Positions 25,017-32,383 of a DNA stretch of 33,547 nucleotides are shown here, in pieces. Positions within the stretch are counted from its first letter, which is position 1. Every line of letters begins with the position of its first letter. A program made the translations under genes and the position numbers. The DNA is taken from assembly GCA_902515775.1 (NCBI GenBank), contig CABXVU010000014.1:1-33547 (forward strand). Reading direction: 5' to 3'. The stretch comes from an uncultured SAR86 cluster bacterium (GTDB lineage: Bacteria; Pseudomonadota; Gammaproteobacteria; Magnimaribacterales; D2472). The notes under the pieces are model-generated. The model searched no databases, had not been told where the DNA came from, and worked only from the letters and a program-made list of their open reading frames with translations.

Positions 25017-25781
25017 CTAAAGGTGGTATCCACCATCAACTGGAATGCAATGTCCAGTAATATATCCACTTTTGCTGGAGGCTAAAAACACAGCTGTGTC
25101 AGCAACTTCTTTAGGATAACCAAACCTTTTTATAGCAAGTGTGTTCATGACAGCCTCATGCCATGCATCGTCAAAGAAAGTGTTATTTTCTTCTCGAAGC
25201 CTATGAAATATTCCTGTGTCTATTACACCTAACGCAATAGAATTTGCTCTCACACCATTTTTTCCCTCTTCTTTAGCAATACCTTTAAGAACATGCTCGA
25301 TGGTTGCTTTTGGGGCTACTGAAAGAATATCTCCTGGAGGATACTTAAATAATCCTGCAGAACTTATAAAAACTATAGATCCTTGAGAATCTCTTAGATG
25401 TGGCAACCCAAATTTAACAAGATTAAAAAATCCGTTAATATCTGCATCAATCACACCTTTCCATAAATCAATATCTATTTCGCTGATAAATTTTTGTGGT
25501 ATATCAAAGCCAGCTGCATTTACAAGTGTATTAATGGACTTGTGATCATGAACAACTTTTTGAAAAGTTTCTTCTACTGATTTAGGATCGCTATTGTCTA
25601 ATTGATAAATTTGAACATCATTATTTATATCATTAGCTATATCAATAGCATTTTGCTCATTTTTAAAATAAGTAATTACTACATTAGCGCCAGATTTAGC
25701 AAATTCTTGCGCACATAAAGAACCTATTCCTCCGCTGCCACCCACAATAAGAACACATCCATTTTCAAAACTTTTATCCAT
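25017..25781 (-). CDS. SDR-family protein lacking the catalytic Tyr
   Basis: 254 residues, classical SDR length. Cofactor motif VGGSGGIGSLCA and NAAG (88-91) are intact, as is the C-terminal AVFLASSKSGYITGHCIPVDGG. At the active site, S141 is followed after twelve residues by S154-V-A-P-K158: the YxxxK motif has become SxxxK. The nearest Tyr (Y147) is out of register. The protein may therefore bind NAD(P) but use another acid/base, or not be an oxidoreductase at all. A good ribosome site (GAGG, 7 nt before ATG) precedes it. It diverges from the LLM flavoprotein gene across 60 bases, and that pair may share control. Confidence 0.87.
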   Translation of the reverse strand: MDKSFENGCVLIVGGSGGIGSLCAQEFAKSGANVVITYFKNEQNAIDIANDINNDVQIYQLDNSDPKSVEETFQKVVHDHKSINTLVNAAGFDIPQKFISEIDIDLWKGVIDADINGFFNLVKFGLPHLRDSQGSIVFISSAGLFKYPPGDILSVAPKATIEHVLKGIAKEEGKNGVRANSIALGVIDTGIFHRLREENNTFFDDAWHEAVMNTLAIKRFGYPKEVADTAVFLASSKSGYITGHCIPVDGGYHL

Positions 25782-25792
25782 TTTTTTACCTC

Positions 25793-25829
25793 TTTTGTTA
25801 TTATATTCTTTCTTTAAAATTTAACAAAA
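25793..25829. promoter_or_regulatory. Inverted repeat in the SDR/LLM divergent intergenic region
   Basis: TTTTGTTA (25793-25800) and TAACAAAA (25822-25829) are perfect inverted repeats 21 bases apart, centred in the 60-bp region between the two divergent starts. A single bound dimer could control both genes. The AT-only flanks lower the significance. Confidence 0.3.
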
Positions 25830-25841
25830 AGGTAACTAATT

Positions 25842-26720
25842 ATGCGTTTTTCATATCATCCAACTATGTGTGATCCTTCATTTTATCTAGAACTTGGAAA
25901 AGCGGCCGAAGCCGCTGGTTTTGATTGTATTACATTTCCGGATAGCATCTGCTATCCAAAAGAATGTGACTCAACATATCCCTATAATGACGATGGTAGT
26001 AGAGAATTTCTAGACGGAGTTCCATTCTTAGAGCCATTTTCAATTATTCCTGCAATTGCAGCTGTTACTGACAAGTTGGAATTTTCAACATCAGTCTACA
26101 AACTGGCTCCCAGACAGGCTGTTACAACTGCAAAATTCGTTACTACACTTGGAGTGATGACAAATAATAGATTTCATTTTGGTGTTGGAGTCAGTCCATG
26201 GTATGAAGATTTCCTTGCAACAGGAGAAAGGTGGGAGAAACGTGGAAAAAGAATGGATGAGCAGATTGATATTCTTAAAGGATTAATGAACGGAGAATAC
26301 TTTTCATTCAAAGGAGATTTTTACGATATCCCTGAATTAAAACTTTGTCCTGTGCCGAGCAAACCAGTACCAATTTTGATAGGTGGTCATTCAAAACTTG
26401 CTCTTAAAAGAGCAGCTCGCGTTGGCGACGGTTGGATAAGTGCTGGAATAACACTTGAGGAAACTAAAGAATTTATTGATCAAATAAATAATTATAGAAA
26501 AGAATTCGGAACATTTGATAAGCCAAATTACCAGTTTCAAGTAATGGGAGAAGCAGCCTATTCATCAGATGGAATCAAAAATCTTGAAGATCTTGGAGCG
26601 ACTGAGGTAATTGTTGCATTCAGAAATGCATATGAAGGTGGAAAAGATGAAAGAACAATTGAAGGAATGATTGCTGAGATAAATTGGTATGCTGAGGAAG
26701 TGATTAATAAATCGAGGTAA
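25842..26720 (+). CDS. LLM-class (luciferase-like) flavin-dependent oxidoreductase
   Basis: 292 residues, a TIM-barrel of the bacterial luciferase-like superfamily. Typical stretches are AAEAAGFDCITFPDS, LEFSTSVYKLAPR, RFHFGVGVSPWYEDF, GERWEKRGKRMDEQIDIL and KPVPILIGGHSKLALKRAARVGDGWI. Members of this sub-group are often labelled F420-dependent, but F420 use cannot be read from sequence and FMN is likelier in a gammaproteobacterium. Both it and the HsaA-like enzyme are flavin oxidoreductases on the same strand flanking the SDR, suggesting a shared oxidative pathway (inference). AAGGT lies 8 nt before the ATG. The stop is 1 nt from the 3' end of the tRNA gene on the other strand. Confidence 0.87.
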   Translation: MRFSYHPTMCDPSFYLELGKAAEAAGFDCITFPDSICYPKECDSTYPYNDDGSREFLDGVPFLEPFSIIPAIAAVTDKLEFSTSVYKLAPRQAVTTAKFVTTLGVMTNNRFHFGVGVSPWYEDFLATGERWEKRGKRMDEQIDILKGLMNGEYFSFKGDFYDIPELKLCPVPSKPVPILIGGHSKLALKRAARVGDGWISAGITLEETKEFIDQINNYRKEFGTFDKPNYQFQVMGEAAYSSDGIKNLEDLGATEVIVAFRNAYEGGKDERTIEGMIAEINWYAEEVINKSR

Positions 26721-26721
26721 A

Positions 26722-26798
26722 TGGTCGGGATGGCCGGATTTGAACCGACGACCACCTCACCCCCAGCGAGGTGCGCTACCAGGCTGCGCTACATCCCG
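26722..26798 (-). tRNA. tRNA-Pro(GGG): tRNA-Pro, anticodon GGG
   Basis: 77 nt including an encoded CCA end. The cloverleaf is complete: acceptor CGGGATG/CATCCCG, D stem GCGC/GCGC, and anticodon stem CCTCG/TGAGG with loop CTGGGGG (anticodon GGG). The T stem is GTCGG/CCGGC with TTCAAAT loop. It reads CCC codons (and CCU by wobble). The D-arm AGCCTGGTA is typical of tRNA-Pro. Confidence 0.97.
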
Positions 26799-26819
26799 AA
26801 TATCAAATTATATTATGTG

Positions 26820-26849
26820 TTTCTAGCAGATAATATTTTTATATGTCAA
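26820..26849 (-). promoter_or_regulatory. Promoter candidate for tRNA-Pro
   Basis: On the minus strand a perfect -35 TTGACA (26844-26849) is followed after 18 nt by TAGAAA (26820-26825; four of six -10 matches). This puts the transcript start about 15 nt before the mature 5' end. A TATAAT also lies closer to the gene but lacks a -35 partner. Confidence 0.45.
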
Positions 26850-26899
26850 AAAAAACTTGTGATTTTCAAAACTTAGTTTAAAATCATGCTCTTAATGAA

Positions 26900-26956
26900 T
26901 TTAATGTGTTCACTTAATAAACATAATACCTTTAAAATTTAGGTAAACACATTAAA
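26900..26956. repeat. Nested inverted repeat upstream of the Thr-rich protein gene
   Basis: Outer arms TTTAATGTGTT (26900-26910) and AACACATTAAA (26946-26956) pair over 11 bp. Inside, TACCT (26927-26931) and AGGTA (26941-26945) form a second short stem directly abutting the outer 3' arm. It lies just upstream of the -35 box at 26972, so it is more likely a protein-binding site or cruciform than an RNA leader. Confidence 0.4.
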
Positions 26957-26971
26957 AAAATTAATTGGAAG

Positions 26972-27000
26972 TTGATTTAAAAGACTTTTAAGATGATAAT
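26972..27000 (+). promoter_or_regulatory. Sigma70-type promoter of the Thr-rich protein gene
   Basis: TTGATT (26972-26977), exactly 17 nt spacer, GATAAT (26995-27000). The expected start near 27007 leaves a leader of about 26 nt containing GGAG. The -10 is embedded in a 15-bp palindrome TGATAA-TAG-TTATCA (26994-27008), which could be an operator. Confidence 0.6.
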
Positions 27001-27032
27001 AGTTATCAAGGCACGTTCTGGAGAAGAAAATA

Positions 27033-27728
27033 ATGGCAAAATTGAAGAATAAATTTAATTACTTCCTAGCTTTACTAGTTTCACCTTTTATTGCTGGAAA
27101 TGTTATAGCTGATGATGAACCTAGCTCGGCTGGATCTGATCAAGAAGCAAAAGGGGATGCTAAAGGTTCATTGAGCGCTGGAGCAATTGCTGCAGCTGTT
27201 GCAGCTGCGGCTGCATTGGTTGAAATTGCTGATGATGACGACTCACCAGCACCAACGCCAGCACCAACGCCAGCACCAACTCCGGCTCCAACACCAGCAC
27301 CTACACCAGCGCCAACACCAGCTCCAACTGTGGTAGAGGAATATGTCACCGGTACTACATTAGTTACATCCACTGTCCCTGGCGAAGCTGTAGAAGTCAT
27401 TGAAGTTACATCTACTACTACAGGAACTACTACTGAAACTGGAACAGCCACTGCGACAGCGACTGCTACAGCTACAACGACTGAAACTGGAACTGCAACA
27501 ACTACAGGAACCAGAACAGTTGATAATGCTGGAAATCTCACTGTATATGAATACGAGATAGTTGTTGAAAATGTCGTAGAAGAAGTTGTCGAGGTTGTAG
27601 AAGAAGTTGAGGTAGTCAATGAAATTGAGGAATCAATTACAAGCACAAGTACTACAACTCAGACTGTACCAACAGCAGTTGAAGTCAGCTCTGTTGTTAC
27701 AAATACTGCTACAAGAACTTCAAATTAA
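27033..27728 (+). CDS. Secreted low-complexity Thr-rich protein, GfcA/YjbE-like
   Basis: 231 residues. Regions in order: signal peptide (about 1-26, ending VIADD), a polar linker, an Ala-rich hydrophobic stretch (SAGAIAAAVAAAAALVEIA, 48-66), an acidic DDDD (67-70), seven exact PAPT repeats (72-99), Thr-rich segments (TSTTTGTTTETGTATATA, TSTSTTTQT) and a Val/Glu-rich block (about 180-200). E. coli GfcA and YjbE, recalled as short Thr-rich proteins of the group 4 capsule and yjb operons, share the same order: signal, Ala/Gly-rich hydrophobic stretch, acidic patch, Thr tail. This one is over twice as long and converges on gfcB, gfcD and a Wza-like gene. It is probably a cell-surface or exopolysaccharide-associated protein (inference). 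It has its own promoter and terminator. Confidence 0.72.
   Translation: MAKLKNKFNYFLALLVSPFIAGNVIADDEPSSAGSDQEAKGDAKGSLSAGAIAAAVAAAAALVEIADDDDSPAPTPAPTPAPTPAPTPAPTPAPTPAPTVVEEYVTGTTLVTSTVPGEAVEVIEVTSTTTGTTTETGTATATATATATTTETGTATTTGTRTVDNAGNLTVYEYEIVVENVVEEVVEVVEEVEVVNEIEESITSTSTTTQTVPTAVEVSSVVTNTATRTSN
27246..27329 (+). repeat. Seven tandem 12-bp repeats encoding PAPT
   Basis: 84 bases coding for exactly seven Pro-Ala-Pro-Thr units in frame. Copies differ at synonymous third positions (acg/act/aca, gca/gct/gcg), so the repeat is old or maintained at protein level rather than freshly expanded. Copy number could vary between strains by slippage. Confidence 0.9.
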
Positions 27729-27747
27729 TCACAATTATAAATATTTT

Positions 27748-27775
27748 AAAGGAGAGCTTTGCTCTCCTTTTTTTT
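27748..27775. terminator. Strong bidirectional intrinsic terminator
   Basis: AAAGGAGAGC (27748-27757), loop TTT, GCTCTCCTTT (27761-27770), then an uninterrupted T tract to 27775. On the other strand the same stem is followed by TTTAAAATA. It lies 19 nt after the Thr-rich gene and touches the gfcB stop, so it can end both convergent transcripts. Confidence 0.9.
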
Positions 27776-28385
27776 AGTATTTATAGTAAAAAGTAATTTT
27801 GATCGGCGGTAATTGAGGATGGATATGCTGAATTGTTTTTTCAACAAGATTAGTCTCCTTATTTATCCAAAACTTTTCTATACTTTTCCATCTTAAAAAA
27901 GGGACACTTTTTGAGATAAGTACTTGCTGTGTATTCAAATTAACCCAACCTTTCTTTATTAATTTTTGCGATCTTTCAAGCACCGAAAGCTCAAAATCAA
28001 TTCCATATAGAGGTGGCCTTAGAAAACTAACATTTTGGATTAAAGGTGTTTCAAATTCGAGACTTTTAAAATTAGTCTCTATATCATTATCTAAACCAAA
28101 GGTTTTAACAACAAATCCATTATAAGTGTAGATAATAATTCCATCCGCTGATTGCCACTCAAAAATATTATTTTCAATTGATCTTAGTGAAAGAATAGCA
28201 GAAGGACCTCTTCCAAGTGATACTTCAGCAAATGAAAATTTCTGTGAAAGAAACATTTGCTCTGTAATTATATTCTGAGGATAGCCAGTAATTGAATTTT
28301 TAACGATGAGTAAGTTTTCTTTATCCATAAAAGAACACGAAGTAGTAAAAAGAAGAAGAAAAACTAATCTAATTATTAAAGTCAT
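27774..28385 (-). CDS. gfcB: GfcB/YjbF-family outer-membrane-associated lipoprotein
   Basis: 203 residues. Lipoprotein signal with lipobox TTSC (FTTSCSF). The family motif is clear: SLGRGPSAILSL followed by FEWQSADGIIIYTYNGFVVKTFGL, matching YjbF/GfcB as remembered (LGRGP, then a W-S-A-D stretch). These lipoproteins belong to group 4 capsule (gfc) and yjb exopolysaccharide operons and work in the periplasm with the YjbH and Wza partners. ATG at 28385 is preferred over a TTG one codon earlier. The start overlaps the gfcD 3' end by 17 nt. Confidence 0.85.
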   Translation of the reverse strand: MTLIIRLVFLLLFTTSCSFMDKENLLIVKNSITGYPQNIITEQMFLSQKFSFAEVSLGRGPSAILSLRSIENNIFEWQSADGIIIYTYNGFVVKTFGLDNDIETNFKSLEFETPLIQNVSFLRPPLYGIDFELSVLERSQKLIKKGWVNLNTQQVLISKSVPFLRWKSIEKFWINKETNLVEKTIQHIHPQLPPIKITFYYKY

Positions 28386-30492
28386 CAATATCTCTTACAA
28401 GTCTTGAGTTCCATGCAGAGTCAGTTGTTCCCCACAAATGATAACCATGGAGTAGGAACTGTGCTCCATCTCTTGTTAGAGGTCTAAGACCCCAACCATC
28501 CATCTCTCTTGTATAGTTTCCATAAAATAAATTTAAAGGCCACCAAAAATAAAAACCTTTATCGAAGCTCCCCTCGCCAAACTCTTCTTTGCTTATATCA
28601 GTTAATGAAAAGAATGCACCCATTATCAGACCATTATCAAATCGTCTTGAAAAATCAAATGTAAAGCCAGAATCTCCAGCAAGATATTTACCGCCTTTTA
28701 AATTAAATAATACTCTAGATCTAGGCTCTTCATAATACATGTTGATATGTCCAGTTGTTATCTTATAAGTTTGGAAATCAAAAAGTTGGTTAAAATCTCT
28801 TTGCTGGACTCTCCATAGTTCAGCACCAATTGCGTAATTCTTATAAAAAGGCCTGTATAAGATTTCTCCACCAATACCTCCAAACATGCTTTCTAATAAT
28901 CCTCCAGATATTTTTCCATATATATTTTCTGCAGGATTAAAGAAATAATTAAGTTGCATTCTAGTTATATTAAAATCTTCGCTAGCCTTCAAGTACTTAA
29001 CAATATCAGTTCTCACATGAGGAATAATACTATCTGAGGCAAGCTTTAAATCTTCCATGTTATTAGTTAAGCCGATTGCAGCATCAGTAATAAGTGAGAA
29101 ATTAGGAGCAAATAGAATCTCAGAAGAATATGCTAACCTTAAATCTCCAAAGAAAAAACCATCTGGCCCTCCTATTTGAGTTCTTAAGTCTGGTCCGAAT
29201 TTATAAAAATGAAATGGATAAGCTTTCGTGGGAACAAAATCATAATTTTCATCATTATATGTAAGAGGGCTTGTAACAACATCATGGTTAAATATTGGAG
29301 ACTGGTTTGCTAAAGATCTTTTTAATGTATCTCTGTTTATGGAAATTGAATGCATTCCATTTTCTCCATTTAATGAAGAGATTTTGATTGAATTGACGCT
29401 TTCAGGAGATATTTCATTTATCAGTCTTGCTGACCTTCCTGCTGCCATTGGGTAACTTAAATACTTATTTTGACTAATCGCAACTTCATATTCACCATCA
29501 TCTTTTAATGTTGCAGCTTGAAGGAATATATCTCTTTCTGCTAAATATCTTAGCGTTGCTTTGTAAAGCAAATCATTATTTTTTGCAGTTACTTTTTTGA
29601 CCGCCTCATTATTTTTTACAGATAAATACGGATCTCTCTTTTTTCTGCCAGAACTTTTTTTACCAACATTGCCTGAAAGCGAAAAACCAAAACTAAGTTG
29701 GTTTCCTTTTATGTAAGATAACTTAACCTGAAAGAAATCATTAAAGGGATAAACTAAGCCAACATTTATATTTGAGTCCTTGATTAATGGTTTTGAACCT
29801 TCTGTCTCATAGTTAATTGAGTTTATCTCAGCCTTCAGTCTGAGACCATTCATATTGGGTAAAAAATACTCTATGCCTCCAAAAATTCCTGCATCGCCAT
29901 GAAATAGCTGATTAGTATTAAACTCCCCTCCAGTAGCTGATGTATTTATTGGTCGATTTTTAAATCTGTCTCCAAGTAATCTTAAAGGATTAGAGATCTT
30001 ATTTGCATTTAAGTTTCCCCAGCCAATACCAAGGCTTACATCAAAATTTTTTATGTATTTATTTGCGACAACAAACTCTCCCCCAAAGACTCCAGTTCCA
30101 CCAATATCTCTCAATCCAACAGCTATTTGAGGCATAAACCTTGATTCAGGAATAATTCTTATTTTAGTATCAAAGCTTTTGTCTTTTAGTGATTGAGAGC
30201 CACTAAATGCGCTAACATCACTGTAAAGTTGATTATTAACGTCAGTATATTGAAAAGCTGCCTCAAGCCAATTGAATGGGTATGCAACAATGGATCCTCT
30301 TAAATATGGTTCATTATGAGTCCATGTGAAACCAATTGAACCTTCCGAAAGCAATCTTGCAGAGGGATTTTGAATTACTCCCAATGTTCCATAATTTGAA
30401 TAACTAGTTGCTCGATGCGGATAAAGGTAATCAGTCAATGATGCCTGAATATTACATGAAACTAAAAAAAGTAAGATTAAAAACCTTATCAT
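28369..30492 (-). CDS. gfcD: YjbH/GfcD-family outer-membrane beta-barrel protein
   Basis: 707 residues, full length for YjbH. The signal is short (MIRFLILLFLVSC); LVSC at C13 also fits a lipobox, so lipidation is possible. Family stretches: GTLGVIQNPSARLLSEGSIG, YPFNWLEAAFQYTDV, SFDTKIRIIPES, MPQIAVGLRDIGGTGVFGGE, and the C-terminal LRPLTRDGAQ. A central basic linker (GKKSSGRKKRDP) separates two barrel-like regions rich in alternating hydrophobic strands. The role is capsule or exopolysaccharide passage across the outer membrane with GfcB and a Wza-type pore. The start codon lies in the loop of a 7-bp hairpin. It is 13 nt downstream of the SLBB gene. Confidence 0.9.
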   Translation of the reverse strand: MIRFLILLFLVSCNIQASLTDYLYPHRATSYSNYGTLGVIQNPSARLLSEGSIGFTWTHNEPYLRGSIVAYPFNWLEAAFQYTDVNNQLYSDVSAFSGSQSLKDKSFDTKIRIIPESRFMPQIAVGLRDIGGTGVFGGEFVVANKYIKNFDVSLGIGWGNLNANKISNPLRLLGDRFKNRPINTSATGGEFNTNQLFHGDAGIFGGIEYFLPNMNGLRLKAEINSINYETEGSKPLIKDSNINVGLVYPFNDFFQVKLSYIKGNQLSFGFSLSGNVGKKSSGRKKRDPYLSVKNNEAVKKVTAKNNDLLYKATLRYLAERDIFLQAATLKDDGEYEVAISQNKYLSYPMAAGRSARLINEISPESVNSIKISSLNGENGMHSISINRDTLKRSLANQSPIFNHDVVTSPLTYNDENYDFVPTKAYPFHFYKFGPDLRTQIGGPDGFFFGDLRLAYSSEILFAPNFSLITDAAIGLTNNMEDLKLASDSIIPHVRTDIVKYLKASEDFNITRMQLNYFFNPAENIYGKISGGLLESMFGGIGGEILYRPFYKNYAIGAELWRVQQRDFNQLFDFQTYKITTGHINMYYEEPRSRVLFNLKGGKYLAGDSGFTFDFSRRFDNGLIMGAFFSLTDISKEEFGEGSFDKGFYFWWPLNLFYGNYTREMDGWGLRPLTRDGAQFLLHGYHLWGTTDSAWNSRLVRDIDDFNN

Positions 30493-30500
30493 TTAAGGTT
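30482..30500 (-). other. Hairpin presenting the gfcD start codon in its loop
   Basis: In the transcript, AACCTTA (30500-30494) pairs with TAAGGTT (30488-30482) around the 5-nt loop AATGA, which contains the ATG. A T-run follows. It may regulate initiation or act as a weak attenuator between the SLBB gene and gfcD. Confidence 0.4.
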
Positions 30501-30505
30501 ATTAT

Positions 30506-32347
30506 CTAATCGCCAATTGAATTAAGTGATGCCAGCGATAATGCTAAACTACTAAATATTGGAGCAATTGTTGCTGCATAGCTTATACCTTCCAGGGCGC
30601 CTATTTCTCTAGGAGCGTAAATAACTGTTCCAGGGTAAATATCAATTTTATCTTGAGTAAAGATTGATAACCCAGAAGACAAGAGGTACGAATCGCCATT
30701 AGGATGAATAATAATTACTCTATTTTTTTCTGAAAATCTCCCAAGTCCTCCTGCTAATTCAATATAATCCTTTCCGTGTAACTCAGGTCTATACATTTTA
30801 GATCCTGGGTTCATAACTTCACCATAAACGTAAACTTCACTACTATATAACGGGATATGAATCTTATCATTATGCTGAAGAGTAATATCTAGGTTTTGAT
30901 TAGCTGTAATCTCTTGAAGATTGAAATTTGCAGACACCCTCCCTTTTGGAGTTTGTTTTTTAAACTCATCTAATATTAACGCCAACTTTCCACTACCTTG
31001 ATCTTGTTGACTTGAAATAGTTGAAGCTTGGGCACTAGATGCTAAAAAGACTATCATCTCCTTATAAATCCTATCAAAAGTAAGCTGCTCAACAACCTTA
31101 GTTGATTCTCTATGTAAAGTACCACCAAACGGATATGCATTTTCAGTATAGCCTCCAGCTCTTTTAATTAAACTTGATAACGCTTCACCAGGTTTTATAT
31201 CATACTTTCCAGGCTTATTAACTTGACCAAGAAGCTCAACTGTATAGACTGGCTCGTTTTTTGGTTCAAACAAGCCAATTTTGATATTATCGCCGTTCAA
31301 AAGCTTAATATTTTGCAATGAATTAATATTTATGCTTTCAGTTGAGAAATTATCACTTTGATTGTGTCTAATTTCAATTTTATTTAAATCTGCTGAAGGT
31401 GTAAATCTTCCTGCATAAGTAAATAGTTGGTCAAGAGTTTCATCTTGTTTAAGTTCATATACTCCTCTGTTTGCAATGCCTCCTGATATGGAAACTTGAG
31501 GACCGGTAGGATGAACCATAACAACGTCGCCATCAAGAAGATGAAAATAATCATTGTTACCAAATACGAAAATTTGATATAAGTCGAGATTTCTTTCTGA
31601 CCCATTAGCACTTTTAATAGTAATGTTTCGATAAGAACCACTTTCTTTTATTCCTCCAGCTGCATTTAAAAGAGATAATGTTGTTGCATTACCTGGAAGA
31701 GTATATAGGCCAGGAAATTTTATATTGCCAACTAATAAAACATTTACATCTCTTAATTTTGATAAGCTAATATCTATTTCTTTTCCTATAAAGCGATCTG
31801 AATATTTCTTCTTAATTTTCTTAATTGCCTGATCAAGAGACAAGCCAGCAACATATATTTTTCCCAACGAAGGTATGCTAATTGTCCCATCTCGCTCAAT
31901 CATATGATAAATATCTTTGCTAATTGATCTGTCAGGAAACTGAATGCTAAACTGATCGCTTACATCAACAATGTAAGTTCCAGATAAATTTGGTAAGTTT
32001 ATTGGTGAAAAAGTTGTTTGAAAAGTTGAAAAAAATGACTCGCCAAATCTTGTTAAATTGACTCCTAAATCGTCAGAATCTGTAAGCTCATTTTCTATTT
32101 CATTGAGCTGAAGCTTAATTTTTTCTAATGTTGAGTCAAGTTGTTCTACGGTAGTTCTTGGTCCTCTATATTCTCTTGGGTCTGGAGCTTCCTCGCCTGA
32201 GGCAATTTCACGTAACACATCTGATTGAATTGACGGCGGTAATGCTTTTAAAAAATTTGTTTGGTCATTAACATTTTGAGTAAAAACTGAAGATGGGTAA
32301 GTACATAAGATAATAAATAATGAGTATTTAGTAAAAAATTTATACAT
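30506..32347 (-). CDS. Wza-like polysaccharide export protein with multiple SLBB domains
   Basis: 613 residues against about 380 for Wza. A signal peptide (about 1-23, ending VFTQ) lacks a convincing lipobox (the only Cys is in IILCTYP). A short coiled-coil-like segment (TVEQLDSTLEKIKLQLNEIENEL, broken here for reference to residues about 65-90) precedes the polysaccharide-export domain (DRSISKDIYHMIERDGTISI, GLSLDQAIKKIK). At least three SLBB/beta-grasp units follow: VGNIKFPGLYTLPG, LLGQVNKPGKYDIKPGEALS and VYGEVMNPGSKMY, with a fourth likely at SGGIANRGVYEL. The hydrophobic C-terminal helix (ISYAATIAPIFSSLALSLASL) could form the outer-membrane pore as in Wza. Start: AAAGG 4 nt before ATG. 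Confidence 0.87.
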   Translation of the reverse strand: MYKFFTKYSLFIILCTYPSSVFTQNVNDQTNFLKALPPSIQSDVLREIASGEEAPDPREYRGPRTTVEQLDSTLEKIKLQLNEIENELTDSDDLGVNLTRFGESFFSTFQTTFSPINLPNLSGTYIVDVSDQFSIQFPDRSISKDIYHMIERDGTISIPSLGKIYVAGLSLDQAIKKIKKKYSDRFIGKEIDISLSKLRDVNVLLVGNIKFPGLYTLPGNATTLSLLNAAGGIKESGSYRNITIKSANGSERNLDLYQIFVFGNNDYFHLLDGDVVMVHPTGPQVSISGGIANRGVYELKQDETLDQLFTYAGRFTPSADLNKIEIRHNQSDNFSTESININSLQNIKLLNGDNIKIGLFEPKNEPVYTVELLGQVNKPGKYDIKPGEALSSLIKRAGGYTENAYPFGGTLHRESTKVVEQLTFDRIYKEMIVFLASSAQASTISSQQDQGSGKLALILDEFKKQTPKGRVSANFNLQEITANQNLDITLQHNDKIHIPLYSSEVYVYGEVMNPGSKMYRPELHGKDYIELAGGLGRFSEKNRVIIIHPNGDSYLLSSGLSIFTQDKIDIYPGTVIYAPREIGALEGISYAATIAPIFSSLALSLASLNSIGD

Positions 32348-32383
32348 AATGCCTTTATTTTAACAGATAGTAGTTGGGACTTG

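Noticed and set aside
25842-26720. Evidence of F420-dependent metabolism
   Set aside because: The LLM fold alone does not distinguish F420 from FMN, and no F420 synthesis gene is visible.
27246-27329. Tandem repeats considered as a CRISPR or satellite
   Set aside because: The 12-bp units are contiguous, in frame and synonymous variants of PAPT codons; there are no spacers.
27140-27646. 168-codon open frame antisense to the Thr-rich protein gene
   Set aside because: It is the reverse reading of low-complexity repeats (poly Val/Gly/Thr), has no ribosome site or signal, and lacks any recognisable domain.
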